Shown: positions 34,501 to 44,900 of the stretch, one piece after another
Layout: each line of letters opens with the position of its first letter
Position numbering within the stretch: position 1 is the first letter of the stretch
Source: Biomphalaria glabrata
Lineage: Eukaryota; Mollusca; Gastropoda; Planorbidae
Reading direction: 5' to 3'
DNA: 64,000 bases
Assembly: GCF_947242115.1 (NCBI RefSeq)
Contig: NC_074719.1
Span: forward strand, 35,705,269-35,769,268
Made by a program: the position numbers and the translations under genes
The notes under the pieces: generated by a model
What the model was told of the DNA's origin: nothing
The model's input: only the letters and a program-made list of their open reading frames with translations
Databases searched by the model: none

Positions 34501-34787
34501 CCTATAAAAAAATCTAGAAAAAAAGTTAACATCTAGATTTAGAATCTAGATCTCTACGACTACGAGCTCAAACTTGTCACTCTTTGACGTGAGTTAGGCT
34601 GAATATTAGAACTCACAACGGCATTTGGCTGTATATCACAGTCAGCTGGCTCAACCCAAGCGCCAACGGGAACAATTTCTACGTTTCTATTTCCCATCAC
34701 ATCGGTGGAAATAACGGAGTATACGTTTTTCTTTTCCCGTCTTTTAATCCGAGATATGTTTCTCGGTTGAAGTTGCTTCGACGCCAT
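25505..34787 (-). CDS. CCDC15: Coiled-coil domain-containing protein 15-like, centriolar
   Basis: Eleven minus-strand exons: 34617-34787, 32399-32536, 32098-32224, 31707-31765, 31028-31147, 30339-30459, 28214-28345, 27612-27795, about 26849-27045, 26319-26501 and 25505-25554. They join in frame to about 493 residues. The start MASKQLQPRNISRIKRRE is followed by VPVGAWVEP, a signature I recall from vertebrate CCDC15. Next comes the conserved coiled coil LRSFQKEVKQRLTRINRLKK. Further charged coiled coils are encoded by exons 8-9 (QERQRKQQAAISRRI, EELEEERKLREELEEMQ). The C-terminus is Cys/His-rich: LCACGNTLWDTHPETCANNC, then FFYKN and YVRALQSV. Vertebrate CCDC15 is a centriole inner-scaffold protein; that role is family knowledge. 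The exon 9-10 junction is unresolved. The consensus-like donor AG|GTACAG at 26853 gives a phase with no matching acceptor, so I used the next GT (26848); a microexon is possible. Confidence 0.72.
27383..27595 (+). repeat. SINE family 1, 5'-degraded, with poly-C
   Basis: After a poly-C run of about 17 (27379-27395) come GGGTTGAATCCTGGTGAAGA, TTGGTTGTTGTGTTGGCCAC and GATGACCTTTACATCATC. It lies in intron 8 of the CCDC15-like gene, antisense to it. Confidence 0.65.
28572..28803 (+). repeat. SINE family 1
   Basis: GACATGATGGCCAAGTTGTA, a degenerate tRNA-like head, then GGTGAAGACTGGGATTTTA, GGCAGTTGGTCATTGTGTTG and GCTTTACATCATCTGCCC. It lies in intron 6 of the CCDC15-like gene, antisense to it. 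Confidence 0.65.
28998..30190 (+). mobile_element. LINE reverse-transcriptase fragment, decayed
   Basis: Frames in order give VDFKKAFDSVHRES, KIVREYGIPEKFSHILRHLY, MRRAMNQTAYGIPWHEQN, then LAINVALLGFTSE where a FADDIALLG motif is expected, so the catalytic Asp pair is gone. A C-terminal part with LGVSY, FAGHVFRQNE-like and GHPHITRHKTF-like segments follows. The structure is that of a widespread animal LINE group. Stops and frame changes interrupt it and the 5' half is missing. It lies in intron 6 of the CCDC15-like gene, antisense to it. Confidence 0.7.
31292..31502 (+). repeat. SINE family 1, clear tRNA-like head
   Basis: The best tRNA-related copy: GGTGGCTGAGTGGTAAAGCG (A box), CTTGGCTTCCAAACC, CCCAGGTTCGAATTGGTG (B box), then the common body (TCTGAGTCCACCCAGCTGAC) and tail GATGACCTCTATATCATC. 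It lies in intron 4 of the CCDC15-like gene, antisense. Confidence 0.75.
33568..34035 (+). mobile_element. LINE, 5'-truncated C-terminus and 3' UTR
   Basis: The open frame 33564-33962 encodes the LINE C-terminus (KKLEQTQNRAVRFITNEYS, IRAWNGLPELARKTSDLAEF) ending INMHD. A 3' UTR (ATGACGCGTAGGACCTAATC) and a TATAAGATAAG tail follow. Protein and UTR are nearly identical to the copy at 52545-54418, so both insertions look recent relative to the copy at 1.0 kb. It sits in intron 1 of the CCDC15-like gene, antisense to it. The flank 33330-33567 is unclassified. Confidence 0.8.
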
Positions 34788-34900
34788 TTTGACGCTTTAC
34801 AGCAAATTGCTAAACTTTATTACACAAGATCAAAATTCAAACTGAGACTATTCAGAACTATATATAGATTCTAGATCTGTATATATTTTGTTAAAACAAC
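34200..34900. promoter_or_regulatory. CTAGATCTAGAT-rich 5' region of the CCDC15-like gene
   Basis: CTAGATCTAGATC at 34213, ATCTAGATTTAGAATCTAGA at about 34532 and AGATTCTAGATCTG at 34866 bracket the first coding exon on both sides. No TATA box is obvious upstream of 34787. A promoter role is inferred only from position; similar islands lie 5' of other genes here. Confidence 0.3.
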
Positions 34901-35049
34901 CACCTATAGTCTACACGCGGAAATACCCGAAGATATTATTTATAATATATAGTTGGTTTAAGATATTATTTTTCTAGTCATCTCCAAAAATAAAAATAAC
35001 TTTTTTTAGAATACAAAACCATTTCAATTCATCTACCAAACACTTTTTA

Positions 35050-35410
35050 ATATCCTCCCGGACCCCACTGTGTGAGTTTTCCAGTTTTCAGATCTCCACC
35101 ATTTGTAAGCCTTCATGCACTAAAGCTACGTGCTGAGACTATGATGCCTTTTAGCACGGTTTAGGTATCTGGCAGTGTTCCGGAGGGTTTGCCTGTCTTC
35201 CTATAATGCAAGACCCCCGCATGCACCAGTTCTATTTGTTTCAAGACTAGCCGTAACTTCGAATATGTTTCTGAGCACCCTAGGGCTGCAGTTGTAGAGG
35301 ATGTGTTTAACTGTCTTCCGTGTTGCAGTGTTGATCTGTGATCGTGGTTTTGTCGGATCATAGCGAAGAGGCTCCCGTCCCGTGCGAAAACGTGCCACAT
35401 TTAACTACGG
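35050..35410 (-). mobile_element. Probable LINE C-terminal relic
   Basis: On the minus strand the frame MARFRTGREPLRYDP ... VKHILYNCSPRVLRNIFE resembles the RLRTGH...EHILxxCP segment found after the RNase H domain of I-clade LINEs. Overlapping frames share the signal, indicating decay. Assignment is tentative. Confidence 0.4.
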
Positions 35411-35429
35411 TCATAGAATTTGGTGACTG

Positions 35430-36530
35430 TAGTTTGCTTTAGAAATAATATTGAAGAGAGAGGCTTTCAACCATAAAACGTTCTGTAGGGGGGATTTTGT
35501 AAACTCAAAACTATCTTGAGGGGTTTTAAACTTTAGAAAAATGAAAGCCATCTGGAGGAGAGGGGTTGAAACTCAAAACCCCCATTGGCTTGGCTACGCT
35601 CAAAGAATTTTAGTGTGTAATTTGCTTTTTTTTTATATTGAAGAGGTATTTTTTTTTACATCAAACCCCTCTCAAGGGAAATTTAAACTCAAAACCCCCA
35701 ATAGGCTTGGCTACGCTCATAGCATTTTGATTGCGAAATTTGTTTTTTTTTTTATTTTGAAGATTTATTTTTTAGCTTCAAACCCCGCTGGCGGGGGGTT
35801 TAAACTAAACCCTTTGGCTATGCTCATAGTATTATGAGTGCGTAATTTGCTTTTTTTTATATTGAAGAGGTATTTTTAGCTTCAAACCCAGCTGAAGAGG
35901 AGTTTAAAATCAAAACCCATTTGGCTACGCTCATACAATTCTGAGTGTGTAATTTGCTTTTTTATATTGAAGAGGGGTTTATCGTAAATTTTGGAGAGGG
36001 GTTTAAAATCAAAATCTTCCTTAGATGTGCTCTTGGAATTTGGGATTGTCGTTTGCATTTTTTTTTGTTTTATAGAAGAGAGGGATTTAAATGCCAAAAC
36101 CCCTGATAGGGAGTTTTAAACTCAAAACCCCTTGGTAGGTGGGTTTGTCAATGCCTTAAAATCCCCTGGTATGGAGTTTAAAATTAAAACCCTGGTAGGG
36201 AGTTTTAAACTTAAAACCCCCTAGTAGGGGTTTTCAAACTCAAAACCCCTGGTAGGGTTTTTTTTAACTTAAAAACCCCTTGGTTTGAGGTTTCAAACTC
36301 AAAACCCCTCAAAACCCATTGGTAGGGGTTTTCAAACTCAACCCCCCCCCCCCCCGGTAGGGGGTTTTAAACTCAAAAACCCCTTGGCTATACTAGGGCA
36401 AGTGATGGTTTAGTATTAAAATTTCACCTAAAATAAACAAAATTAAAGCAAAAGATCAGTCACTAAGCTCCGGATTTCATCGGGGGGGGGGGGGGGGTTG
36501 AACCCCAACCACCCCCTGGCTACGCCCATG
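35430..36530. repeat. GTTTAAACTCAAAACCCC satellite array
   Basis: Units marked by GGCTACGCTCA-like words at 35592, 35709, 35816 and 35923 (spacing 117, 107, 107 nt) contain TTTTATATTGAAGAGG and TTTAAACTCAAAACCCC. From about 36080 to 36400 the array breaks into short 30-40 nt units (GGTAGGGAGTTTTAAACTC, AAAACCCC). It ends with poly-C and poly-G runs (about 36344, 36482). A related fragment lies at 41641-41720. No coding role is apparent. Confidence 0.75.
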
Positions 36531-36539
36531 AAAGGCTGG

Positions 36540-37264
36540 TGGTCGATGCCTGAATATATATGTTTTAGTTTTGGTATTTCTGTTCAAATATCTTGTCATC
36601 TGGCTCAGTATAAAAGAAACAGATGCACTCAGCATTAATCTCTTGTACTGTATTTTAATAGTGAATCCAACATCTATTGAGACTACTCGCCTACTCTCTT
36701 TATGAATAGTGAAACAGGCAGCTTAAGATTACTCTTCAGCTTTGATGTCTCTCATAAATATATCCTTTATAAACTCTCTGAGCTTTGGTACAAGGTTGGA
36801 AAGTAACTTTCTTTTGTGTGTGCATCGCTGCTTTGCAATTTTATAAGTTATTATTATTTCAGTACTGGGTCAAATTTGGATAACATTTCCATAATCCCAA
36901 TTTTTTAAAATTCCATTATTCAATGAAGAGTCTTCTTCAATTCGCAAAGAAATACCAACCTTTGCTTCTAGAAACAATGTGATATCAAGCAAACTATAAA
37001 TGCAAGATTTTCCTCGCTTTTCTCATCTATACGTCAATCATAGCAATGACTTACGCGTCAACTGTTTTTGTAACCTAAGTCCGGCTGACAAAATGTTCCA
37101 AATTTGAAAGCCAGATAAATGTTCCTCAGTCTTCTCGCGAGTTTCTCATTGTGGACATGCCCACTATTTATCCAAACAAGAAAATCTTGCTAATGATTTT
37201 TCCACATAATTTTATTCAACAATTCTTAAGCTTTTTAATCTTCCTTAAAATTCTGTCACATTCT
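36540..37264. other. No gene seen
   Basis: About 725 nt of AT-rich sequence without a splice-bounded exon, classifiable repeat or RNA gene that I could recognise. Confidence 0.5.
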
Positions 37265-38560
37265 TAAGTCGTGGCCGCCCGCATTATGACGTTCAACCTT
37301 GCCGAGGCTTTTGGTCGTACATCTTTCACATGATCAGACATAATCAGCTTAGAGTCCAGGGTAACACCCAACTACCTGGGTCGTGGGTCCGATTGGAGCG
37401 TGGACCCATCGATTTGTATATAGGTTTATGGCTTCTTGGTGGATGTCTTTTCCCAAAGTGAATAGAGTCTGGACCGTTTTTGAGCAGTTTATTTTCATTT
37501 TCCTCATTCGGGTGTAGCATGAAACCGTGATGAGGTCAAGTTGGATTTCCGCCGTGCGCTGTTAACAAACAAAATGTAGGCTCAAGGCGCTGTAATAACA
37601 TTACAAACACAAACACGATAGCTAAAATGACAGTTAATCTAAAAAAGTTTTAAACAGATAGGTCTTAATGTTCTTCTTAAAAGTGGTGTAGCATGTTGTC
37701 TGTCTGAGATCAATGGGGAGTGAGTTCAAAACCTTTGGTCCGTGAACTGAAAAAGCCCGCAGACCGTAGCTTTTGAGGGAAAAACGTTGCACTACTAAAA
37801 GCGTTGAGTCCATTGAGCGCAGGGCTCTCTGGGGGACTTATGGAGTAATCATTTTGCTAAGGTACAAGGGCATCTCGATGTTATATAGATATACACTGAT
37901 GACAAAGTGTGGCGACCTTGTAATCGATTCTCGCTTTCACGGGAAGCCAATGGAGCGTGCACAAGAGGGTGGTAGCAGAATCTTGTTTAGTTTTTTTAAG
38001 GACTATTCGAGCGGCGTTGTTCTGTATACGTTGCAGCTTGGCTATTTTGTCATCAGGTATACCTGCTAGCACGGCGTTGCAGTAGTCAAAGCGGGAGAGT
38101 ATGAATGCCACAGCTAGCGTTTTTGTTGACTCCGTTGTTGAATATGGTCGGATCTGGCCTAATCTGCGCAGCTGCAGATAAAGAACTTTGCAGAGCTGAC
38201 CACACGGTCTGCCAGATTTGTAGGTCGTCAGCACAGAGCAGAGATCGGCACTTCAATCGTTCTGTATCGTTTATGTAGACTAAGAACAACGTACATGATA
38301 ATGACGAGCCCTGTGGGAAACCTTGCTCAAGTGTTTTTTTTTTGCGTGACATGCTAGATCGGTAGCGTGTCTGATCTGTCCTGTCCGTTAGGAAGTTTTT
38401 TTTTAGCCACCAATACGTGTAAATGTTTGAGCATACCCCTAGTTTCATCAGTTTTAGAAATAATCCTTGTCTCCAGACTATATCGTAGGCCTGTTTCAGA
38501 TCTAATTATACTGCCAGTGTCGATTATCACCCTTGCGGCTTTCCGAACCTCTAAAAAATC
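37265..38560 (-). mobile_element. LINE (jockey-like RT) split by an inserted L2/CR1-like LINE
   Basis: Reading the minus strand, about 38450-38215 encodes RT motifs QGFPQGSSLSCTLFLVYIND and LLCADDLQIW. The RT continuation (TAEIQLDL, RKMKINCSKTVQTLFTLGKD) appears only at about 37555-37380. Between them, about 38210-37562, lies another LINE C-terminus (LGQIRPYSTTESTKTLAVAF, LQRIQNNAARIVLKK, LHWLPVKARIDYKV). It carries its own 3' tail (GCGCCTTGAGCCTACATTTT). The inserted element therefore interrupts the first just after its catalytic Asp-Asp motif. Both are decayed. Confidence 0.7.
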
Positions 38561-38779
38561 CGTCAGTTAATGACTGCATAAACACCATCGCTTGCACTTC
38601 TATTCTGCCTGAACCAGCGCAGGAGCGATGAGTTTGCGTTCCTGCAAGAGAGATATTGTACGGAAGAGTGGTCAAGAGGCCAAGTACGATTGAACTTGGC
38701 TTGGCTAGGTTACCTATGAAGGGGGCTCGAGGTTCGACAACTCGATCAAAGTAGTGTTTACTGAGCGCTCAAAGGCAGC

Positions 38780-38905
38780 ACGGAAAACCTACTCCCAGAT
38801 ACCCCCTCCCCCACCCCACTGGTCCACAAATGAGATTGGACCTAGCGCTCTGAGCATGCTCTAAGCATGAAAGTAGCGATATATAAAAGCCATAATTTTG
38901 TTATA
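38780..38905 (+). repeat. LINE/SINE 3' tail (GCGCTCTGAGCATGC type)
   Basis: GGACCTAGCGCTCTGAGCAT, then GCTCTAAGCATGAAAGTAGC and GATATATAAAAGCC matches the style of L2-like 3' tails that many SINEs share. The surrounding 38561-39269 shows no gene. Confidence 0.45.
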
Positions 38906-39269
38906 TTTTTTTTTTTACACTAGCCTTCTGTTTATCACTCTTTCATCTTTCCCCCGAATACGATGTTAGGAATATTGTTCGATAGCTTTCCGAACGATCG
39001 GCCGCCTTTCCTTTCTTTAGTAACGGGACTATCGTAGTCACTCCCCAGGCCTTTACGAATTCTCCTGCGTGTAAGTCCGATTGCGCAAGTCGCCCCTATG
39101 ATTTTTTTTTCTAGATCCGAAGCTGGCTAAGGAGAGAAAGAATTTGTTTGTTAAATGTTTGCTTTTGTTGAGGAAAAAGGAGGGGGGGGGGTTACCGTGC
39201 GCCACTGGAAAAAAGTTTGAGAAACACTCCTCTATTCTTTATCATATCTACCCATCTATATAGACTCTC

Positions 39270-39449
39270 ACTATCTATATATATAATTCTCTTCATGGCT
39301 CAAGAGTTTGGACAGCGAGTAATGGAAAGATCACTCTTTTATCTCTGCAAGTCAGACGGACTAGAGTTACCCCACCCAATTTTAGAGGCGAAAAAAAAAA
39401 AAGAGGGAGGGGGGAGAACAAGAAGTATTCACCCGTCACTAAATAGCAG
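39270..39449 (-). repeat. Dispersed repeat, partner of the 3.0-kb copy
   Basis: Reverse complement gives CTATTTAGTGACGGGTGAAT, GGGGTAACTCTAGTCC, AGATAAAAGAGTGATCTTTCC-like sequence and TTGAGCCATGAAGAGAATTA, colinear with 3030-3186. It abuts CAGGGCCGGACTTATCC at 39450, another hAT-type terminus with no partner end located. Confidence 0.65.
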
Positions 39450-39800
39450 GGCCGGACTTATCCATTGTGGGGCCCAATGCGAAACGGATTTCCCGGGGCC
39501 CAGTTTGGGTGGAATACGGATAATAAGTGAACATTAATTTAAGAGTTTGTATTAGAAAATATAGTCGCCTTTGCATTTTATTCATTCTTTGCTACGCACA
39601 GAATTACTACATGAGCCTTGCGTGTAGCGAAGTCATACAGTATATCATAAGAGTTCTGTTCCCTACATATATCACGCTCAATAGCAAGAAAATTACCAAA
39701 TGTTTCAATCTATAATATCTACGAGAATTGTTGACCTCGAGTAATTCTTCATTAGTTTGAGGCGCGGGAAGCTTCTTTCACTAGATTCCACAATTACGGG

Positions 39801-40315
39801 CAGGGGCGGACTGGGTGTCAAAATCGGCCCGGGCATTTCTATAAAATTCGGCCCACAAATTCTCTATCATGTGATGGGCATCCATGTCTAGGTGTATCGG
39901 TCCTTAAAAATCATTGTTAAGTTTGATAATGTATCGATATGCATGCTTACATTGAACTCTATATCTTAATAAGCAATAATATAGCGTCTATTTATATCAG
40001 CAATTATGAAGGCCCTAAAAAGATGAAGCCTACTAGTAGCATTGTCTACATTCTACATTTTATTTTCGGAAAATGTGTTTGATTAAAAGAGTATTACACT
40101 ATATGTAATGTCTGTGAAAGACTTTTTGTTTAAACACGACGCTCAGATGGCCTTTTATACAAATTATAATAATAACATAATAAGGATATTATAAAACCTT
40201 TAACAACTTGATATATGTGCCATAGTGACTTCGATCAGACATTTCGGTGGCCCTACCGGCCCATTTGGGTACCGGCCCACCGGGCATTTATGCCCATATA
40301 GCCAGTCCGCCCCTG
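39801..40315. mobile_element. hAT-type MITE, 515 bp, perfect TSD
   Basis: Starts CAGGGGCGGACTGGGTGTCA and ends ATAGCCAGTCCGCCCCTG. Flanking 8-bp duplications are ATTACGGG (39793-39800) and ATTACGGG (40316-40323). The GGCCC-rich sub-terminal sequence is also inverted. No coding capacity. Confidence 0.85.
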
Positions 40316-40532
40316 ATTACGGGTATTGCATAATGCCTTTTTTTTTTTATCGCGTGTAGGATTGCAATGGCGTTTCCCCTATTGAATGACACCCCAAAAT
40401 GAAAATTTTTGTTTATAGCCTATATATTTCAGGAGATTTGTATGAGTTTTCAAAAGATTTGAATAATTTCCGGATATTTCCAGATATATCTAAAGTCTAA
40501 ATCTACAATACACTGTTTGTTATGTATATAGG

Positions 40533-40755
40533 CAGTGCTTTTTGTAAAAAAAAAAAAAAAAAAAAACAGGTGCCGGTACTCGGATCAGTGCTGATGGGTT
40601 GCCTAACTTATAACTACTAATAAATTAATAATAAACGTTAAAAAATACCAGACAAGTAGGCCTACTGAAGTAGGCTAATAATTTTTTCCCCACATTGAAA
40701 AAGGTGCCGGTACGCCGTACCGGTGCGTACCGTCACAAAAAAAAAAAGAGCACTC
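40533..40755. mobile_element. Small hAT-type MITE, about 220 bp
   Basis: Left end CAGTGCTTTTTGTA with an A run, right end ACAAAAAAAAAAAGAGCACT, with GGTGCCGGTAC words inside both ends. The right terminus has an extra palindrome (CCGGTACGCCGTACCGG). A near-duplication ATATAGGC / ATGTAGGC flanks it. Exact ends are uncertain by one base. Confidence 0.5.
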
Positions 40756-40849
40756 ATGTAGGCCTATATATACTCATAGCTCAAATTATACTCTTATTAT
40801 AGGCTCATTATACTTATAGCCATAGCCATAGCCTGCCATAGGCGCATAG

Positions 40850-41420
40850 GCTAACTCTAGATCTAGTCTAGACTAGTAGAAGACTAATTGTCTTTTTTTT
40901 TAAATTTATATGGCATAAATATATAATATTATATATAGATTCTCTAGACTCTATATATCATTTGGAATATGGGAGTAATTTTAATTTGGCAACGCAGTAC
41001 TCAAACTCAAAGACTTGAAAGAGATATTATTATGGTCAATGTAATCACTAGATTCTAGATCTAGATTGTGACTAGATCTACGGCTACGGTATACTGACTC
41101 TGTGAGTCACTGAGTCTGACTTAGTGACTTAGTGTGGTACCGAATAACCATTGACTATATGTAGATCTATAAAAGTATAACTAGACCTATAATATAGGCT
41201 ATATTAGGGCTATATCTAGACTAGAATAATCTAGAAATAGATTCTTCTAAGATTCTAGGGTATTCTAGATCTAATTAAAATTAGAATAATTGTTATAAAT
41301 TTTTAATCTAGATCTAGATTCTAGATATAAAAGATATAAAAAATATATTAATTATTTATAATTTATAGTCATACACTAGAATGACTAGATCTACATAGTC
41401 ATAGTAATAGAGCTAGATCT
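40850..41420. promoter_or_regulatory. CTAGATCTAG-rich island upstream of the methyltransferase gene
   Basis: More than ten overlapping CTAGAT/AGATCTA words, for example CTCTAGATCTAGTCTAGACT, TCTAGATCTAGATTGTGA and AATCTAGATCTAGATTCTAG. They are mixed with GTGAGTCACTGAGTCTGACT near 41100. It lies 0.5-1.1 kb before the ATG. Function is unknown and low-complexity drift is possible. Confidence 0.35.
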
Positions 41421-41896
41421 AGTTCTGCTTTATTTTTGTTTATTTATTTATTTTTTTTGCAAAGGGAGCTGGGTTCCATTGATGAAAATTGGTACAGCCT
41501 ATATTAACTATATAATACTGGTAACTGAGTTTTGCTTGTAAATTGTTATTTATTAGCGGTTTTTGAGGTCACCTTCCGGGAACTTTTGATTCAACTGTAG
41601 TTTGTATTAGATTTTGTCAGGCTGAGGCTTCAATTTCAAATTTGGGGGGGGGGGGGATATATTTTATTTTGGGGAAAGGGTTTGAACTCCAGACCTCCCT
41701 CCCCAGCTGGGCTATGCCCATGCTCTAGAGTGGTCTAGAGATATACTCCAGATCTACTTCACCTGGTTTATCTAATCTACTTAATGTTAGTGGCATACTT
41801 ATCCAATTATTATTGAGTCACTTGAGTTTCTATAAATAGGCCTACAATATAGTAGACTTACTGTATCAATCATATTCATAAGAGTCAATAATTATC

Positions 41897-41904
41897 TATA
41901 AAAA
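41897..41904 (+). promoter_or_regulatory. Candidate TATA box of the methyltransferase gene
   Basis: TATAAAAA lies 60 nt before the ATG at 41957. A transcription start about 30 nt downstream would leave a short leader of roughly 30 nt. There is no competing ATG between. Confidence 0.4.
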
Positions 41905-41956
41905 GCAGATGTACAGGAACTAAAATTTTAGTCATACAACCTTTTCACTGAACATC

Positions 41957-44900
41957 ATGTCTGGCGACTATAAAACTTTGGTGGGCCAAATTACCATTAA
42001 CAGTCATATTGGCTTTACTCTTGCTTTAGCCAAAGATGTTGGTATTATTGATGCTCTTGTCATCTCAGACACTCCTCTCACCACAACTGACATAGCCAAG
42101 CAGAAGCATCTCAAAGAGAGGTATGTTGTTGAATCTGTGTTTTTGTTGAAATGCTTTTTTAAGCTCTTAAAATTAGTAATGGCAATGATAACTATTTAGT
42201 ATTGTTACAAATGACAAACAATATAAAATGTTTTATATGAGAGGTCGTGTTAAGCAACAAAGATGTCAAGAGAACAATAGAATTCAATGATGTTAGGAGA
42301 AATTCAATTTTAATGTGAGAAAGATTGGTAGAATGGTACTGGTAGATGTTTATTGAAGTCTTCTTTAACAGAACATATAGAATCAATAAAAAATCGAGGT
42401 GCAGGTTCTATTTAGATGATAAAATGCCTCTTAATTTAATTCAATTTTAACTTTTTAAACATTAACAGTAAAGTTGTTTTTACTTGATCAGTATCAAAAT
42501 ACTGACTTAAGAGTGCAGTGTAAATACAGCAGATTTTTTGTCCATCACCATTACATATTGCACCAAACAGGTTGAGAAATTGCGATTAGATTAAAGGAGG
42601 AGTATTGAAGAATGTCTTGTTGTGTGATTCTGCATTGTCTGCGCTGTCATATACAACCCATATTAATATTATTATTATTAATTCATTATTTTTTCTATTT
42701 ATTTAAGTCCTGTCTATGTCAATGTATAATTGTACAAAGTTTCAAATTGATCTAAGAATGGGGTGGGACCAATAATGTGTACACACAACTTTTTACCAAA
42801 CATTCAGGTAGACAGACAGAGTGAGTTGATAAAAGCTCTGTAAAAAACATTAATGAAAATCTAAGTAAATTTTGAGGAGGTGTACAATGTGGTTGCAGAG
42901 CAGTAAACGCTCGGCTTCTGAACTGGGGTCCTTGGTTCAAATCCTGGTAAAGACTGGGATTTTTAATTTCAGGATTTTAGGGCGCCTCTGAGTCCACCCT
43001 GCTTGAATGGGTACCTGACATAGTTGGGGAAAAGTAAAGGCGGTTAGTCGTTGTGCTGGCCACATAATGACAACCCAATCATTAACCATAGGTCACAGAA
43101 ACAGCTGACCTTTACATCATCTCCCCTATAAAGGGGAACTTAACTTGCTTTACTTTTATTAATTGGTTAATTCTTTTTATTGATTTAAGTCCTGTCTATG
43201 CCAATATTTAATTGAACAAAGTTTCAACGTTCAACATGTACTAAATTTTTACCAGACAGTCAGGTAGATAGAATGAGTTGATTAAAACTTTAAAAAAAAA
43301 ACATGAATGGAAATCGAATCCTGGTGTAGACTGGGATTTTTAATTTCAGGATCTTTAGGCGCCTCTGAGTCCACCCAGCTCTATTAAGTACCTGACATTC
43401 ATCTCATCTCATTTCTGCCTGTGGTCCCTTCTTGGACATAAGCCAACAACCAGCTTCCTCCAGGCATCTCGGTTCTGGGCGAGTCTCTCCAACTGTCCCC
43501 ATGTCTTGCCCATCTGCTTCCTAATCGTGGCACCATGTATTCCTGGGCCGTCCCCTCTTCCTCTTTCCTTGATGGTTCCAGGTTAGGGCTTGCCTTGTTA
43601 TGTTGGATGCAGGCTTGCGAAGGGTGTGACCTATCCATCTCCAGCATCTCTGAAGGATATCTACTTCAATATTAGTTGGGGAATAATAAAAGTGGTTGGT
43701 TGTTGTGCTGGCCACATGACACCTTCCGTAATTGAAGGCCACAGAAACAGATGACCTTTACATCATCTGCCCTATAGATCGCAAGGTCTGAAAGGCAAAC
43801 TTTTTTTTTTTAAGTAAATTTTATTACAGGTCTTTAACATCAGGTCTAAATTTGCAAGACGTTTTTTATTTTGCGAAAATGGATTGAAATAATCTTTAAT
43901 TAGAATAGACCTCTCTTTACTTCTCTGAAAATTTCAGGTATGTTCAAGAAATTCTGGGTTGCCTAGTAAGTGCTGGTTTTGTCAATGTGAAACAACATGA
44001 ATCATTGAACAGATATTATATCAGCTCTGAAGGCAAGGAAGTTTGGCAGGTGGGAGGTTTCCGCTCTTCTGTCTCCTTTATCAACGCCTTGATGGAAGCT
44101 TACAACCCAGTCAAAAGCTGTGTATTTGCAGATGGTCCATATGGTATGTTCATTGACCTTTATCTTTTATCTGATAGATATTTAATTAGCATAGTAGAAG
44201 GTCGAAGGTAGGATTAGCTAATACTAAGTGTCTTTTAAGTTCTAACTGTTTTAGCTTGTTTTTTTTTGTTTGTGGTAGGTTTAAAATCTGTGGTACAAAT
44301 AACTGGGATAGAGGTTAGAAATAACACTATTCAGATGAATATAATTAAACTTTTTAAGGATAGGGGTAAACCTGTAAAATAAGTCTTGTGATGCTTTGTT
44401 TCTTTTTTTGTGCTCGACAAGCAAAATAAAAAGTTTTGTTAAACCAAGCCATTCATTTTTGCAATTTTTATAATTACCAAACTGCACATGCCCATGCTGC
44501 AGAATGCATTATTTTAAAAAAAATCATTCTATATTCTTTCTAGGAGTAAATTATGGTGCTGGGTTGATGCGAGCTTTGGATGAAGGCAAAACAGGAAGTG
44601 AGAATACTATCATCGAGCTCATTCTTGGAGCATGCCAAGGTCTCAAAGAGAGGCTAGGTAAATACAAGTCTGATAATAATATGTGCTTGGAAACATTTTT
44701 TGCATGGTTAGAGATCTTCAAAGCAGTCTTAAATGATTTTTTATAATTATTACCTCTATGTTTTTAAATCTTTCTTTAAACTTTTTTTAGGTAAGAAATC
44801 TTTTGTATTGTTTGAAATGGGTGGAGAGACTTAGCTAATACAATACAAAGGTTGCATCAGAACTTTGAATGATCTAAAATATTATGATGTCAGATTTTCA

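Noticed and set aside
35161-35400. Two overlapping minus-strand frames as a host gene
   Set aside because: They show frame-shifted versions of a LINE-like C-terminus and have no splice context.
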